In this document: positions 45,579 to 54,749 of the stretch, one piece after another
Position numbering within the stretch: the stretch's first letter is position 1
Layout: each line of letters starts with the position of its first letter
Origin: Paraglaciecola psychrophila 170
GTDB lineage: Bacteria > Pseudomonadota > Gammaproteobacteria > Enterobacterales > Alteromonadaceae
Direction: 5' to 3'
Assembly: GCF_000347635.1 (NCBI RefSeq)
Contig: NC_020514.1
Span: 2,852,001-2,916,000 of the forward strand
DNA length: 64,000 nucleotides
Translations under genes and position numbers: made by a program
Notes under the pieces: model-generated
The model's database searches: none
The model's input: the letters and a program-made list of their open reading frames with translations, nothing else
Told to the model about the DNA's origin: nothing

Positions 45579-46853
45579 ATGAAAAATAAATTACTAAGTT
45601 TAATAATTTTAACTTCTCTAGGACTACCTGCTATTGCTACAGAAGACAACCTATTGAGTAATGTCATCGTAAGCCTCGATGCTAACCAGATCGGAAGCGT
45701 TGCGGAGTTTGCAGATGGATACGCAATATCGACACAGTATACTTATAATCACGTTTTTAGTGGTTTTTCTGCAGCGGTTACCCCAAAGGTGCTAGCACAA
45801 TTAAGTACCGATCAACGTGTGTTAAGTATTTCAAATGATGGCAGAGTTCATGCAATAAAAAATACATCGAGCCAAGTATCAGCCTGTAACCTTTTACTTG
45901 GCTGTCAGACTAGTCAGCAAATAACGCCGTGGGGTATTAATCGCATAGGTGCAAATACCACTGAGAATACTGGCGAAGGCGTGCATGTTTATGTTATTGA
46001 CACCGGTATAGATTCTGATCATGGTGATTTAGCTAGCAATGTTGCTAATGGCTATAGCGTTGAAATGTGCCTAGGTTTGGGCTGTTCGAATGCTTGGGAT
46101 GATGACCAAGGCCATGGAACTCATGTTGCTGGCACTATTGGTGCTCTGGATAACAATCTTGATGTTATCGGCGTAGCACCCGCGGTTACATTACACGCTG
46201 TTAAGGTATTGAATGCGGCAGGAAGTGGTTCTAATTCGGGCGTTATTGCTGGTATTGATTGGGTAACACAACAAGCTACATCTTTAGGTGTTCCAGTAGT
46301 GGCTAATATGAGTCTGGGTGGTAGCGGCACCAAAACAGGTATTTGTACCAGCAACGGTTTTGTTGGCAGTGATAACTTTCATCGTGCTATCTGTAATGCG
46401 AAGAATCAAGGTGTTATTTTTGCTGTCGCAGCAGGAAATGATGGTGAAAATGCGAATCAATCAACACCAGCAGCCTATGATGACGCGGTGATCACGGTAA
46501 GTGCAACCAACATAAATGATGATTGGGCTAGCTTTTCAAACTGGGGTAACGAAACTGCCAATTGGACTATTCACCAATCAGCGCCTGTGGCTATTGCAGC
46601 GCCAGGAGTAAATATCCTATCAACTCAAAATGGTGGAGGAACGACAACCCTAAGTGGCACTTCAATGGCAGCTCCTCACGTTGCTGGTGTGTTAGCGCTT
46701 TATTTAGAAACGATATCCCTTAACGCTGACGGCAATGCATTTGTCGAAGCGAGAGACTGGTTGCTCAACAACAGTGAGTCAAATGCTAATTTAACAAACT
46801 CCACTGGTGATGCACACCAAGAAGACTTCCTTGACGCTGAAATACCAAAATAA
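45579..46853 (+). CDS. secreted subtilisin-like serine protease (S8)
   Basis: 424 residues: signal peptide (KNKLLSLIILTSLGLPAIA), an inhibitor I9-type propeptide to about residue 90 (VIVSLDANQ through VLSISNDGRVHAI), then the S8 catalytic domain with Asp in VYVIDTGIDSDHGD, His in GHGTHVAGTIGA and Ser in LSGTSMAAPHVAGV. The order and spacing are those of proteinase K-like subtilases. No C-terminal secretion or sorting domain is seen. Extracellular peptide breakdown is the likely job. Monocistronic. Confidence 0.94.
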   Translation: MKNKLLSLIILTSLGLPAIATEDNLLSNVIVSLDANQIGSVAEFADGYAISTQYTYNHVFSGFSAAVTPKVLAQLSTDQRVLSISNDGRVHAIKNTSSQVSACNLLLGCQTSQQITPWGINRIGANTTENTGEGVHVYVIDTGIDSDHGDLASNVANGYSVEMCLGLGCSNAWDDDQGHGTHVAGTIGALDNNLDVIGVAPAVTLHAVKVLNAAGSGSNSGVIAGIDWVTQQATSLGVPVVANMSLGGSGTKTGICTSNGFVGSDNFHRAICNAKNQGVIFAVAAGNDGENANQSTPAAYDDAVITVSATNINDDWASFSNWGNETANWTIHQSAPVAIAAPGVNILSTQNGGGTTTLSGTSMAAPHVAGVLALYLETISLNADGNAFVEARDWLLNNSESNANLTNSTGDAHQEDFLDAEIPK

Positions 46854-47213
46854 AAGTATAAATTAACTATTGGTAAAGGTTTTTGATGTGGTCAACCCCG
46901 TGCTGTCAGGTATAAAACTATCTTTATTTAACCGTATTTTATATTAATGCTTTATTCCAATGAAATCTGTAGGGCCGGGTGTTAAAAACAACATTTCAAA
47001 CGCTCTGCCCCCGCAGATCATAAATGTAATATTAAGCTTGACGAGTAGGATCGTAAATAGCAGTGGTTCCAGTTCGGCAACTCAAAGTAACGTTTAACTA
47101 AATTAATTTATGCTCAGGATACACCAGTGGTGTAAAGGATTTCGATAACCACCTTGGAATGAACCCTTCACACGTAATAGTTTTCACTTAAAACAATAAA
47201 AAGAGGCACCATT
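46854..47213. other. intergenic region, promoter of the alpha/beta hydrolase
   Basis: About 360 bases between the protease and the hydrolase. An AGAGG ribosome binding site precedes the hydrolase ATG. No further gene, operator or strong terminator was identified. Confidence 0.45.
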
Positions 47214-48998
47214 ATGATCCGTAACACCTACCTTAGAATCACCCGATGCGCTGCTTTGGGTCTCGTAGTTGCAAGTATTGCACTGGTTGGCATTACCACT
47301 TCGCCAGCTCATGCAGCAGGCAAAAACAACAAAAATCAGAGAGAAATAGCCAGAGCCATTAACGGCGGTGGGCCGGCGCTATCGCAGCTCAAATATGACC
47401 TGACCATTACCTCATTTGATGGCACAGACATCGCGGTAACGGTATATCAACCAACGTTAAAACAGGGTCAACCAGCGCCTTTACTTATGTATAGTCACGG
47501 CTGGGGCGGCAGTCGTTCCACCGATCTAAGTGAAACAGACTCGCTCACCAAAACGGCTCGTAAGGCTTGGGAGTCAGGTTACTTTGTACTCACCTTTGAT
47601 CAACGCGGATTTGGTGATAGCGGCGGTCAAGCCAATTCTCAGGACCCTGAGATTGAAGGTCGTGACGTTCAGACTCTCCTTGACTGGGCTGAAGGTGGCA
47701 TGTCACCTCACCTAGCATATTTAAAAGGTGATCCACTAGTGGGCGGAATAGGATTGAGTTATGGCGGTGGGTTCCAACTGGTTGGAGCCAGTATCGATCC
47801 GCGATTTGATGCGATAGTACCTGCGATGACTTGGCACGACTTACCTTACAGCTTGAGCCCAGAACGTATACCAAAGACATTATGGCTTTCAGTGTTAGGT
47901 GCTCTTGCTAGAGAAAGTCAAGCCCCTTGGCTAACGCAAGCATATGCAGAATCTTTGACTGGTACAGCAAGTGAGGAAGGTTCTAAACGTTTGGCCCGCA
48001 ATGGTCTTAAAGCATATTGCAAGCCTGATGGTCTTGGCGTGCCAATGGTAGATGCTTTATTTATTCAGGGTGTCAACGACACACTGTTCAATTTAAATGA
48101 AGCCACTTGGAATTACGAGTGCCTGCGTAATGCTGGTAATGATGCTTATCTGCTTCTCACTAAGGGTGGGCATATCTTGCCAGCCTTCCAAGATGGTTCT
48201 GACGGAGGAACTACCAACTCAGGGGGCTTTTTTAATGATGTGCAGTGCGGCGATACCCGTTACACTATTGCCGATTTGTCTTACACGTTCCTCAATGGCA
48301 AACTGCGTAAATTGCAACGTTATATACCTATTCCACGCGTATGTCTTACCCAAGAACGTATTCAGGGAGTGGTAAGCGACGAGGTACCTAAAGGTGGGTT
48401 AGTCCAACATTTTGCTAGTGGTAACTTACTGGTTGGCCCACCCTCTGTCGACGTGATTCTCAATCTACTAAGAAAGCTTGATCCATCGACCCAAGCCGAA
48501 GTGCTGAGCCGACTTTCTGCTGACACAGTCAGTTTACTCACCAAGGCGTTGATTGGTTTGGTAAACATCGAGCCAGAACAGGTAGCGACACTTCTGACTG
48601 AGCTTGTAGAAACTCAACCTGCAGCTTTGCTAGCAGAACTAGGAACCGCCCCGCGATTTGTACCCTTGTATAGCGCCGCCAGCGAACAAATCCTCGCAGG
48701 TATACCTCTGGCAGATTTGAACATAGAAGGAGAAGCAGCACTAGATCCGCGGGTGTTTGTTGGACTAGGGGTTATGCGGCTTGGACAGCTCAGCCCAAAA
48801 CTGTTACATGAACAAATTCTGCCTATGCGCGGCACTGGCGCACGTCAAACTGAACTTATCGGTACCAGTACTCAATTGCAATCAGGCGATCAAGTTGGTC
48901 TGATGCTCTACGGTTTTCATCCGCAGTATACTCTTGGTTTTTCGCGCATCCCCAGCGCAATAAACTTAACTGGCACAGTGCAGTTACCGTTACAGTAG
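47214..48998 (+). CDS. secreted alpha/beta hydrolase (S15/CocE-like)
   Basis: 594 residues. An N-terminal signal peptide ends near SPAHAAG. The alpha/beta-hydrolase domain has LLMYSHGWGGSRSTD (oxyanion-hole side), FDQRGFGDSGGQA and the nucleophile elbow GIGLSYGGGFQLVGA; the acid and His appear in QGVNDTLFNLNEA and TKGGHILP. A C-terminal region of about 250 residues has a jelly-roll-like end, as in X-Pro dipeptidyl peptidase / CocE relatives, with a helical insert (LLRKLDPSTQAEVLSRL). Secreted peptidase or esterase; substrate unknown. Its codon and base composition looks richer in GC than that of its neighbours. Confidence 0.85.
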   Translation: MIRNTYLRITRCAALGLVVASIALVGITTSPAHAAGKNNKNQREIARAINGGGPALSQLKYDLTITSFDGTDIAVTVYQPTLKQGQPAPLLMYSHGWGGSRSTDLSETDSLTKTARKAWESGYFVLTFDQRGFGDSGGQANSQDPEIEGRDVQTLLDWAEGGMSPHLAYLKGDPLVGGIGLSYGGGFQLVGASIDPRFDAIVPAMTWHDLPYSLSPERIPKTLWLSVLGALARESQAPWLTQAYAESLTGTASEEGSKRLARNGLKAYCKPDGLGVPMVDALFIQGVNDTLFNLNEATWNYECLRNAGNDAYLLLTKGGHILPAFQDGSDGGTTNSGGFFNDVQCGDTRYTIADLSYTFLNGKLRKLQRYIPIPRVCLTQERIQGVVSDEVPKGGLVQHFASGNLLVGPPSVDVILNLLRKLDPSTQAEVLSRLSADTVSLLTKALIGLVNIEPEQVATLLTELVETQPAALLAELGTAPRFVPLYSAASEQILAGIPLADLNIEGEAALDPRVFVGLGVMRLGQLSPKLLHEQILPMRGTGARQTELIGTSTQLQSGDQVGLMLYGFHPQYTLGFSRIPSAINLTGTVQLPLQ

Positions 48999-49010
48999 CG
49001 CCAACAAAAC

Positions 49011-49035
49011 CCACCGGCACCTAACGTGTCGGTGG
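49011..49035. terminator. hairpin between convergent hydrolase and P450 genes
   Basis: CCACCGGCAC (49011-49020) pairs with GTGTCGGTGG (49026-49035), with one G-T wobble, around CTAAC. It lies 12 bases after the hydrolase stop and could terminate transcription from both sides, although T runs are weak. Confidence 0.6.
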
Positions 49036-49127
49036 TCCCACAAAGATTATTTATAATCAGTCGATGCAGATGCTCGATTTCATTCGCACTGCCCCAACAG
49101 ATTTGGATGATTCATATAAAATCATCG

Positions 49128-50477
49128 TTAAACTTTAGCCGTAAGCTTTACCCTTAACTCTGTATAGCCTTTTACGAAATTAGATTGTACATACTTAGGC
49201 TTGTTGATGACTTCAATATTTTCAAAGCGTTGTAATATTTCTTCCCATAGTATTCGCAACTGCATTTCCGCTAGACGGTTACCCATGCAGCGATGAATGC
49301 CAAAACCAAACGACAGATGATTACGGGCTTTATCCCTATCGATCACAAATTGGTCGGGGTTGTTGATGACGCGTTCATCGCGATTACCTGATACATACCA
49401 CATCACCACCTTGTCACCTTTTTTGATAGTTTTGCCGTTAAGCTCAACATCTTCGGTGGCAATTCGGCGCATGTGCGCTAATGGCGTTTGCCAGCGAATA
49501 ATTTCAGACACCATATTGGGAATTAAGCTGGGATCGTTTTTGAGTTTGATAAATTCTTGGGGAAATTCATTCAATGCATCAACTCCACCTGTCATTGAGT
49601 TACGTGTGGTGTCGTTACCGCCAACGATCAGCAATACAAGGTTGCCGAGAAACTCTAAAGGGGTGTCGACCATATTTTTAGTGTTATCGTTGGCTTGCAT
49701 TAAGCTAATCAAATCAAAACCACCTTGCTCCCCAGCCGCTTTTTGCGCAGCTTTGATGTGCCAAAGTTGCGAAAATTCAGTCATTAAATCGGTGATGCCC
49801 GCAACACGCTCATCGTCTTGAACTAGGCCGCCGGTCATTTCTGGACTGCCTGAAGCAAGATCAGACCAATACGGCAGCTTGTGGCGTTTTTCATAGGGAA
49901 AATCGAACAAAGTGGCCAGCATTCTCGTGGTTAATTCTACCGACACTTTCTCAACCCAGTCAAAACTTTCACCCACGGGTAAGTCATTTAAAACATCAAC
50001 CGTACGCTCCCGAATAAGCTCTTCCATTTCAGCTAAATTCTTCGGCGCAACAGCACTCTGCACAGCCTGTCTCTGTGCGTCATGCTTTGGCGGGTCCATC
50101 GCGATAAACATGTCGAGCATATAATCAGCCGGTCTGTCGCCAATAACAATAGCAGGCTCGGAGGAAAATAAGGTGTGATTTTTATCAACAAACATAATGT
50201 CTTCAAAACGTGTTACAGACCAAAAAGCACCAAAGGGGCTGTTTTTTTGATAGTGCACAGGACACTCATCCCGCAAACGTTTAAAATAGGACTGCCATTT
50301 ATTCTGACGAAACATAAAGGGATTGCTGACATCTATGTCTTCTAACGCGACAGTGGATACGTCAGCTATGGGTTGTTCGATAAATTTTACAGCAGGCGTT
50401 GGTGTTATTGATGACGTTGCAACGGGCTCAGCGGTAGTATTGGTTAAACTGTTCATTACGGTTTCCTGTGTTGACAA
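49128..50477 (-). CDS. cytochrome P450, CYP153A-like terminal alkane/fatty-acid hydroxylase
   Basis: 449 residues with haem-ligand motif FGFGIHRCMGNRLAE, I-helix LIVGGNDTTRNSMTGG and ExxR in SEIIRW. The stretches DIDVSNPFMFRQNKW, RDECPVHYQKNSPFGAFWSV, FIAMDPPKHDAQR and NFVKGYTELRVKLT match CYP153A enzymes of Marinobacter and relatives, which hydroxylate the terminal carbon of alkanes and fatty acids. The redox chain is at hand: ferredoxin immediately upstream on the same strand and a ferredoxin reductase divergent. The N-terminal ~50 residues are low-complexity. Confidence 0.93.
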   Translation of the reverse strand: MSTQETVMNSLTNTTAEPVATSSITPTPAVKFIEQPIADVSTVALEDIDVSNPFMFRQNKWQSYFKRLRDECPVHYQKNSPFGAFWSVTRFEDIMFVDKNHTLFSSEPAIVIGDRPADYMLDMFIAMDPPKHDAQRQAVQSAVAPKNLAEMEELIRERTVDVLNDLPVGESFDWVEKVSVELTTRMLATLFDFPYEKRHKLPYWSDLASGSPEMTGGLVQDDERVAGITDLMTEFSQLWHIKAAQKAAGEQGGFDLISLMQANDNTKNMVDTPLEFLGNLVLLIVGGNDTTRNSMTGGVDALNEFPQEFIKLKNDPSLIPNMVSEIIRWQTPLAHMRRIATEDVELNGKTIKKGDKVVMWYVSGNRDERVINNPDQFVIDRDKARNHLSFGFGIHRCMGNRLAEMQLRILWEEILQRFENIEVINKPKYVQSNFVKGYTELRVKLTAKV

Positions 50478-50798
50478 CTACATTTGAAATTCAGGTAAGC
50501 GAACGATCATGCCGTCCATTGCTGCGGTTGTCTTAATTTGGCAAGACAGGCGTGACGTTTTTGCTTTTTCTGGGGTTAAATCCAGCATCATGATTTCATC
50601 ATCATTAGCAACACCAACAGCGTCAATCCAAGTTTCATCAACGATGACGTGACAGGTACCGCACGCACATACACCGCCGCAGTCTGCGTCAATACCTGGA
50701 ATGCCATTGTCGATAGCGGTTTGCATCACGGATTTTCCCTCCTCAATGGGAGTTGTGTGTTGCTCCCCTAAGTGCTCTATGAAAATTATGTGACCCAT
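50478..50798 (-). CDS. 2Fe-2S ferredoxin of the CYP153 system
   Basis: 106 residues from the ATG at 50798 (MGHIIFIEHLGEQ); a start six codons earlier is possible. The adrenodoxin/putidaredoxin-type Cys pattern is in DCGGVCACGTCHVIV with a last Cys in SRLSCQI. It ends one base before the P450 gene start, an unmistakable operon. It should carry electrons from the FAD reductase at 52098-53303 to the P450. Confidence 0.93.
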   Translation of the reverse strand: MGHIIFIEHLGEQHTTPIEEGKSVMQTAIDNGIPGIDADCGGVCACGTCHVIVDETWIDAVGVANDDEIMMLDLTPEKAKTSRLSCQIKTTAAMDGMIVRLPEFQM

Positions 50799-50978
50799 AT
50801 TCCTCTCCAATTTCAAACATTGTTGTCCTGATGTAGTGGCTAAATAATAATCGTTAGGAATATTTATAGGAGGTCATATTTTGACATTTGGGAGTCATAA
50901 GTTGACTGTTTATTGACTATTTTCTATCAGTAAATAACACTGACGTCTAAGTTTTATTAGTCATGAGGATCTGTTGAT

Positions 50979-52025
50979 ATGTCGAGTTCGCAAGTTATAG
51001 AGCAGGTTCCGAGTATTCCCGCAAATTACTCCCGCTTGATTGCTCGTGAGCTTGATTTGCAAGAGCGTGAATTAAGCAGTTTATTATTTGCGACCACGTT
51101 AACGTCAGCGCAGCTGATGAGTGAAGACACGTTGCTTACGCCAGCGCAACAAGTTCAGATTGTGATGAACGGTTTACGCATATCAAAAGATGAATCAATA
51201 GGTCTTCGATTAGGCAAAAAATTAACTCCACCTACTCATGGTGCTCTAGGTTTTCTGGCAAACAGTAGTCCAACGTTATTGACAGCGGTTCGCTCTTTTC
51301 AAGAGTTTATTCCAACCCGAATGAGTTTTATTGAAATGAGTTTAGAGGAATCGGATGAGTGGATTAAATGTTATTTTGATTTGATACTCGATGCTGATAA
51401 CACAGTGTTCAGAACAATACTGGATGCAGCTTCTATGTCGTTGTTAGCCTGTATCGAATTTGTGCTCGGTCGTGAGCTGTTTGATGGCCAATTGCAGTTT
51501 TCTCTTGCAGAGCCTAATTATATTGAGCGCTATGCTGAATTTATCCCCTGCCCAGTAGAGTTTTCTTGCGCGCGTAATTGTTTGAAAATTCCTAGGGCTT
51601 TAAAAGATATTGAAAACGTTTCGTCTAACCATGAAAACTATGTGATTGCTTTACAGCAATGCCAGCAAATGTTGTCGCAATTACCTGATGATACATTATC
51701 AATAACCTATCAAGTTAAAAAATTAATATTATCCTATCCACCAGGGCGATTGTCTGAGGATGCTGTCGCAGAATTGATGTTCATTACCAAGCGAACTTTG
51801 GCGCGGCGTTTAATAAAAGAAGGAACCGGCTTTCGACAAATAAAAGAAAAAATAATGGCTGAGCAGGCACTTAATTATTTACGTGATACGGAACTGTCTG
51901 TCGAATCGATTGCGGGATTATTGAATTATCATGACAGCGCTAACTTTCGACGTGCATTTAAGCGGTGGTATCACTGCCCACCAAATGAATACCGTGAACA
52001 ACTCAAATCAACGTCTATTGAATAG
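50979..52025 (+). CDS. AraC-family regulator of the CYP153 module
   Basis: 348 residues. The N-terminal arabinose-binding-like domain includes the DESIGLRLGKKLTPPTHGALGFLANSSPTL segment common to OruR/alkane-type AraC regulators. The C-terminal helix-turn-helix pair (about residues 245-340) contains FITKRTLARRLIKEG and LLNYHDSANFRRAFKRWYHCPPNEYR. It is divergent from the ferredoxin-P450 operon and precedes the reductase gene, so it likely activates both in response to alkanes or derivatives. Inducer inferred only. Confidence 0.9.
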   Translation: MSSSQVIEQVPSIPANYSRLIARELDLQERELSSLLFATTLTSAQLMSEDTLLTPAQQVQIVMNGLRISKDESIGLRLGKKLTPPTHGALGFLANSSPTLLTAVRSFQEFIPTRMSFIEMSLEESDEWIKCYFDLILDADNTVFRTILDAASMSLLACIEFVLGRELFDGQLQFSLAEPNYIERYAEFIPCPVEFSCARNCLKIPRALKDIENVSSNHENYVIALQQCQQMLSQLPDDTLSITYQVKKLILSYPPGRLSEDAVAELMFITKRTLARRLIKEGTGFRQIKEKIMAEQALNYLRDTELSVESIAGLLNYHDSANFRRAFKRWYHCPPNEYREQLKSTSIE

Positions 52026-52097
52026 ACAGTGAATAGCTTTTTTATACTTTGGCTGCATCTTAATATCTATGAAAATCAATAGTTAGGAAAAATAATA

Positions 52098-53303
52098 ATG
52101 AAAACGGTATTAATTATTGGCGGTGGACACGCAGCGGCGGCTGCAGTGGTTGCATTGCGAGCAAGTAAATGGAATGGCAAAATCGTGATGATTAGCGATG
52201 AAAATGACCTACCTTATCAACGTCCACCACTTTCAAAGGGGTATTTGTTAGGCAGTATTAACGAACAGCAGTTACCCATTAAGAGTCGTTTTTTGTACGA
52301 TAAACTTGATTGCGAACTTAAGTTAGGTATATCAGTTGCACACATTGACCGAAATAGTAAAAGACTGACTACGAAGAACGGCGAGCATGTTAATTATGAC
52401 CACTTAATAATTGCTACGGGCACAAGCGCCAGAAAGTTAAGTGTTCCTGGTGCTGACTTAGAATGTGTACATTATCTACGTACTTTGGCAGATGCAAAAC
52501 GTATCAAGCAATATATAGCACCTAGGACTAAGTTATTGATAGTAGGCGCGGGGTATATAGGTCTAGAAATTGCTGCTTCAGCCACCAAAATTGGCGCTAA
52601 TGTGGTGGTTTTAGAAACTCAAGAGCGTGTACTTTCAAGAGTGACTAATCCCGAAATGTCTGATTTTTATCAAACATTACATGCTTCTAACGGGGTTGAT
52701 ATTAAGCTAAATACGGGATTAAACGAGTTAAGGCGAACATCGACAGGATATCAAGCTTTCTTAAATAATGGTGAAATACTCCATTTTGACTTAGCCGTTG
52801 TGGGCATTGGTGTGCAGCCTAATCAAGCATTAGCCGAGGAAGCCGGACTCGAATGTAACAACGGTATTGTGGTCGACTCAACAACTCGCACCAACGATCC
52901 TTCAATTTATGCTATTGGCGATGTGAGTAATCATCCTAATGCATTTTACACAACTCGATTGCGCTTAGAGTCTGTGCCCAATGCAACCGAACAAGCTAAA
53001 ATAGCGGCTAAAAACATTTGTGGCATTTACAGCGACTATAATGCGTTACCGTGGTTTTGGTCAGAGCAATACGACGTTAAGTTGCAAACCGCTGGACTAT
53101 CACAAGGCTATGATATGTCCGTGCTTAGAGGGGATATGAGCACCCATTCTTTTGCGCTGTTCTATCTTAAAGCAGGCAAGTTGATTGCAATGGATGCGAT
53201 CAACTCACCACGAGACTTTATAAAGGCGAAGCAACTCATTCTTGCTGGATTTAATATTACCCCCGAGCGAATTGAGGATATAAATAGCGACTGGTTTAGC
53301 TAG
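52098..53303 (+). CDS. FAD-dependent ferredoxin reductase of the CYP153 system
   Basis: 401-residue NAD(P)H:ferredoxin reductase of the putidaredoxin reductase type. FAD-binding GGGHAAAAAV near the N-terminus, the PYQRPPLSKGYL motif, NAD-binding LLIVGAGYIGLEIAASA, and IYAIGDVSNHPN for FAD. A C-terminal reductase domain closes the protein. It follows the AraC gene by 72 bases on the same strand. With the divergent ferredoxin and P450 it completes a class I three-component hydroxylase. Confidence 0.93.
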   Translation: MKTVLIIGGGHAAAAAVVALRASKWNGKIVMISDENDLPYQRPPLSKGYLLGSINEQQLPIKSRFLYDKLDCELKLGISVAHIDRNSKRLTTKNGEHVNYDHLIIATGTSARKLSVPGADLECVHYLRTLADAKRIKQYIAPRTKLLIVGAGYIGLEIAASATKIGANVVVLETQERVLSRVTNPEMSDFYQTLHASNGVDIKLNTGLNELRRTSTGYQAFLNNGEILHFDLAVVGIGVQPNQALAEEAGLECNNGIVVDSTTRTNDPSIYAIGDVSNHPNAFYTTRLRLESVPNATEQAKIAAKNICGIYSDYNALPWFWSEQYDVKLQTAGLSQGYDMSVLRGDMSTHSFALFYLKAGKLIAMDAINSPRDFIKAKQLILAGFNITPERIEDINSDWFS

Positions 53304-53305
53304 CC

Positions 53306-54082
53306 TTAATGCTTATTATTAAGCTCTCTTACCCATAAGTTACGAAAGCTCACTTGATTACCGTGATCTTGAAGTTGCAGAGGTGCACATCCGTGAGCTT
53401 TATAACTTGGAGCACCTATCCATTCAGTTTTACCCTGAACTTCAACATGATTTTGTACCAGCACCCCATTATGCATAACAGTAACGTAAGCAGGTTTGCT
53501 CAAGGTTGCTCCGTCAAAACGCGGGGCAGTATAAATAATATCGTAAGACTGCCATTGACCAGCAGGTCGCATAACATTTACCAAAGGTATACTTTGTTTA
53601 TAGACACTGGCTGCTTGGCCATTGGCATAGGTTGGATTGTTGTATGAATCTAACACTTGAATTTCGTAACGCTGTTGCAGAAAAATACCACTGTTATTGC
53701 GCTGTTGCCCCTTAAGCCCCTCTACATCTGTGGGGGTTTTCCATTCCATATGTAATTGTATATCGCAGAAACTTTGTTTAGTCTTGATATCACCGCTAGC
53801 AGGTTTTACCGTAAAGCTGCCACCTTTTACAGACCAAGGTGCATCACCACCATCTAAACCTTGCCAGGCAATTAGATCTTCACCATTAAATAGACTGATC
53901 GCGTCTGAAGGCATACTTCCATCAAGTGCAGATACTATGACTGGCACAGGCTCCCAAACTTCACTTTTTTGGGCCATTTTCTCTCGCTGTGCCTGTTCGT
54001 CTTGAGCAAGACTAAAACCACTAATGGCAGTACACATTCCTATCAAAAGCCATACACGACTTGTTTTTTTCATCAACAACAT
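53306..54082 (-). CDS. DUF1080 (3-keto-disaccharide hydrolase) family protein, exported
   Basis: 258 residues with a signal peptide (VWLLIGMCTAISGFSLAQ) followed by a DUF1080 / concanavalin-like beta-sandwich domain: SLFNGEDLIAWQGLDGGDAPWSVKGG, then NSGIFLQQRYEIQVLDSYNN and SFRNLWVRELN at the end. Characterised members of the family split 3-keto-glucosides. It ends two bases from the ferredoxin reductase stop on the opposite strand. Last of four co-oriented genes with the GMC oxidoreductase pair. Confidence 0.88.
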   Translation of the reverse strand: MLLMKKTSRVWLLIGMCTAISGFSLAQDEQAQREKMAQKSEVWEPVPVIVSALDGSMPSDAISLFNGEDLIAWQGLDGGDAPWSVKGGSFTVKPASGDIKTKQSFCDIQLHMEWKTPTDVEGLKGQQRNNSGIFLQQRYEIQVLDSYNNPTYANGQAASVYKQSIPLVNVMRPAGQWQSYDIIYTAPRFDGATLSKPAYVTVMHNGVLVQNHVEVQGKTEWIGAPSYKAHGCAPLQLQDHGNQVSFRNLWVRELNNKH

Positions 54083-54149
54083 TAACTTAAGTCCTTATTC
54101 ATAGGATATTTATTATCAGGTATCTTTTCACACCATAAATACCGAGCTT

Positions 54150-54749
54150 TTATATAGCCCAAGCTTTATCGCCTTTTTTGTAAGGAAAGTCGCCGTCATA
54201 TGAGCCAGGAATGGCAACATACCTAAGCACTTTGGTTGCTCCTAACTCTGATGTGAAAAAGCTAAACAATACTAATTGTTTAATCATCGAAAAGTAGTGC
54301 GGCACTGCTGTTCCGTCTTCACTGTCTTGGGTCTCAGCTAGGGCCATTTTTTTATTATATATATTGGCTTCTTCATCTAATGATGAAAGCAAGAGTAGAC
54401 GCTGTTCAGGTGTGAGCAATAAAAAATCCTTGGAATATTGACTCTTAGCCTTTGATTTTAATGACATGATCCCATCATTGAATTCTTTTCGTTGAACTTG
54501 TGTATAACAATCAGCGAGCAATATGGCTATCACACTGCCAACGTCGGCATCTTTTGCTCCAGGCGTATCAGTACGGGGAATAATGCTTTCGCCCACTTCA
54601 TTAAAAAATGCGATCTCATCTTTAGAGAAACCGCTATTTTTGCTATTCACCATAGGAATTACGGTGTAGGCCAACACATTTGAACCCACAAATGCGGTCC
54701 CTGTTGCAGCGGCAATCATTTTTAGTAGTTCACGTCTTTTCATAATCAA
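54150..54749 (-). CDS. gluconate 2-dehydrogenase subunit 3-like small subunit, Tat-exported
   Basis: 199 residues with a twin-arginine leader (KRRELLKMIAAATGTAFVGSNVLA). The mature part matches the gluconate 2-dehydrogenase subunit 3 family: ISxIxxTDTPGAKDADVG region (IIPRTDTPGAKDADVG) and PEQRLLLLSSLDEEA. Such subunits accompany a GMC flavoprotein and carry it across the membrane by the Tat route. Its start overlaps the GMC stop by 4 bases. Confidence 0.9.
   Translation of the reverse strand: MIMKRRELLKMIAAATGTAFVGSNVLAYTVIPMVNSKNSGFSKDEIAFFNEVGESIIPRTDTPGAKDADVGSVIAILLADCYTQVQRKEFNDGIMSLKSKAKSQYSKDFLLLTPEQRLLLLSSLDEEANIYNKKMALAETQDSEDGTAVPHYFSMIKQLVLFSFFTSELGATKVLRYVAIPGSYDGDFPYKKGDKAWAI

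Noticed and set aside
47214..48998. Several 60-96 codon frames overlapping the secreted hydrolase on both strands
   Set aside because: All are shadows of a long frame with signal peptide and catalytic motifs; they arise from its somewhat higher GC content.
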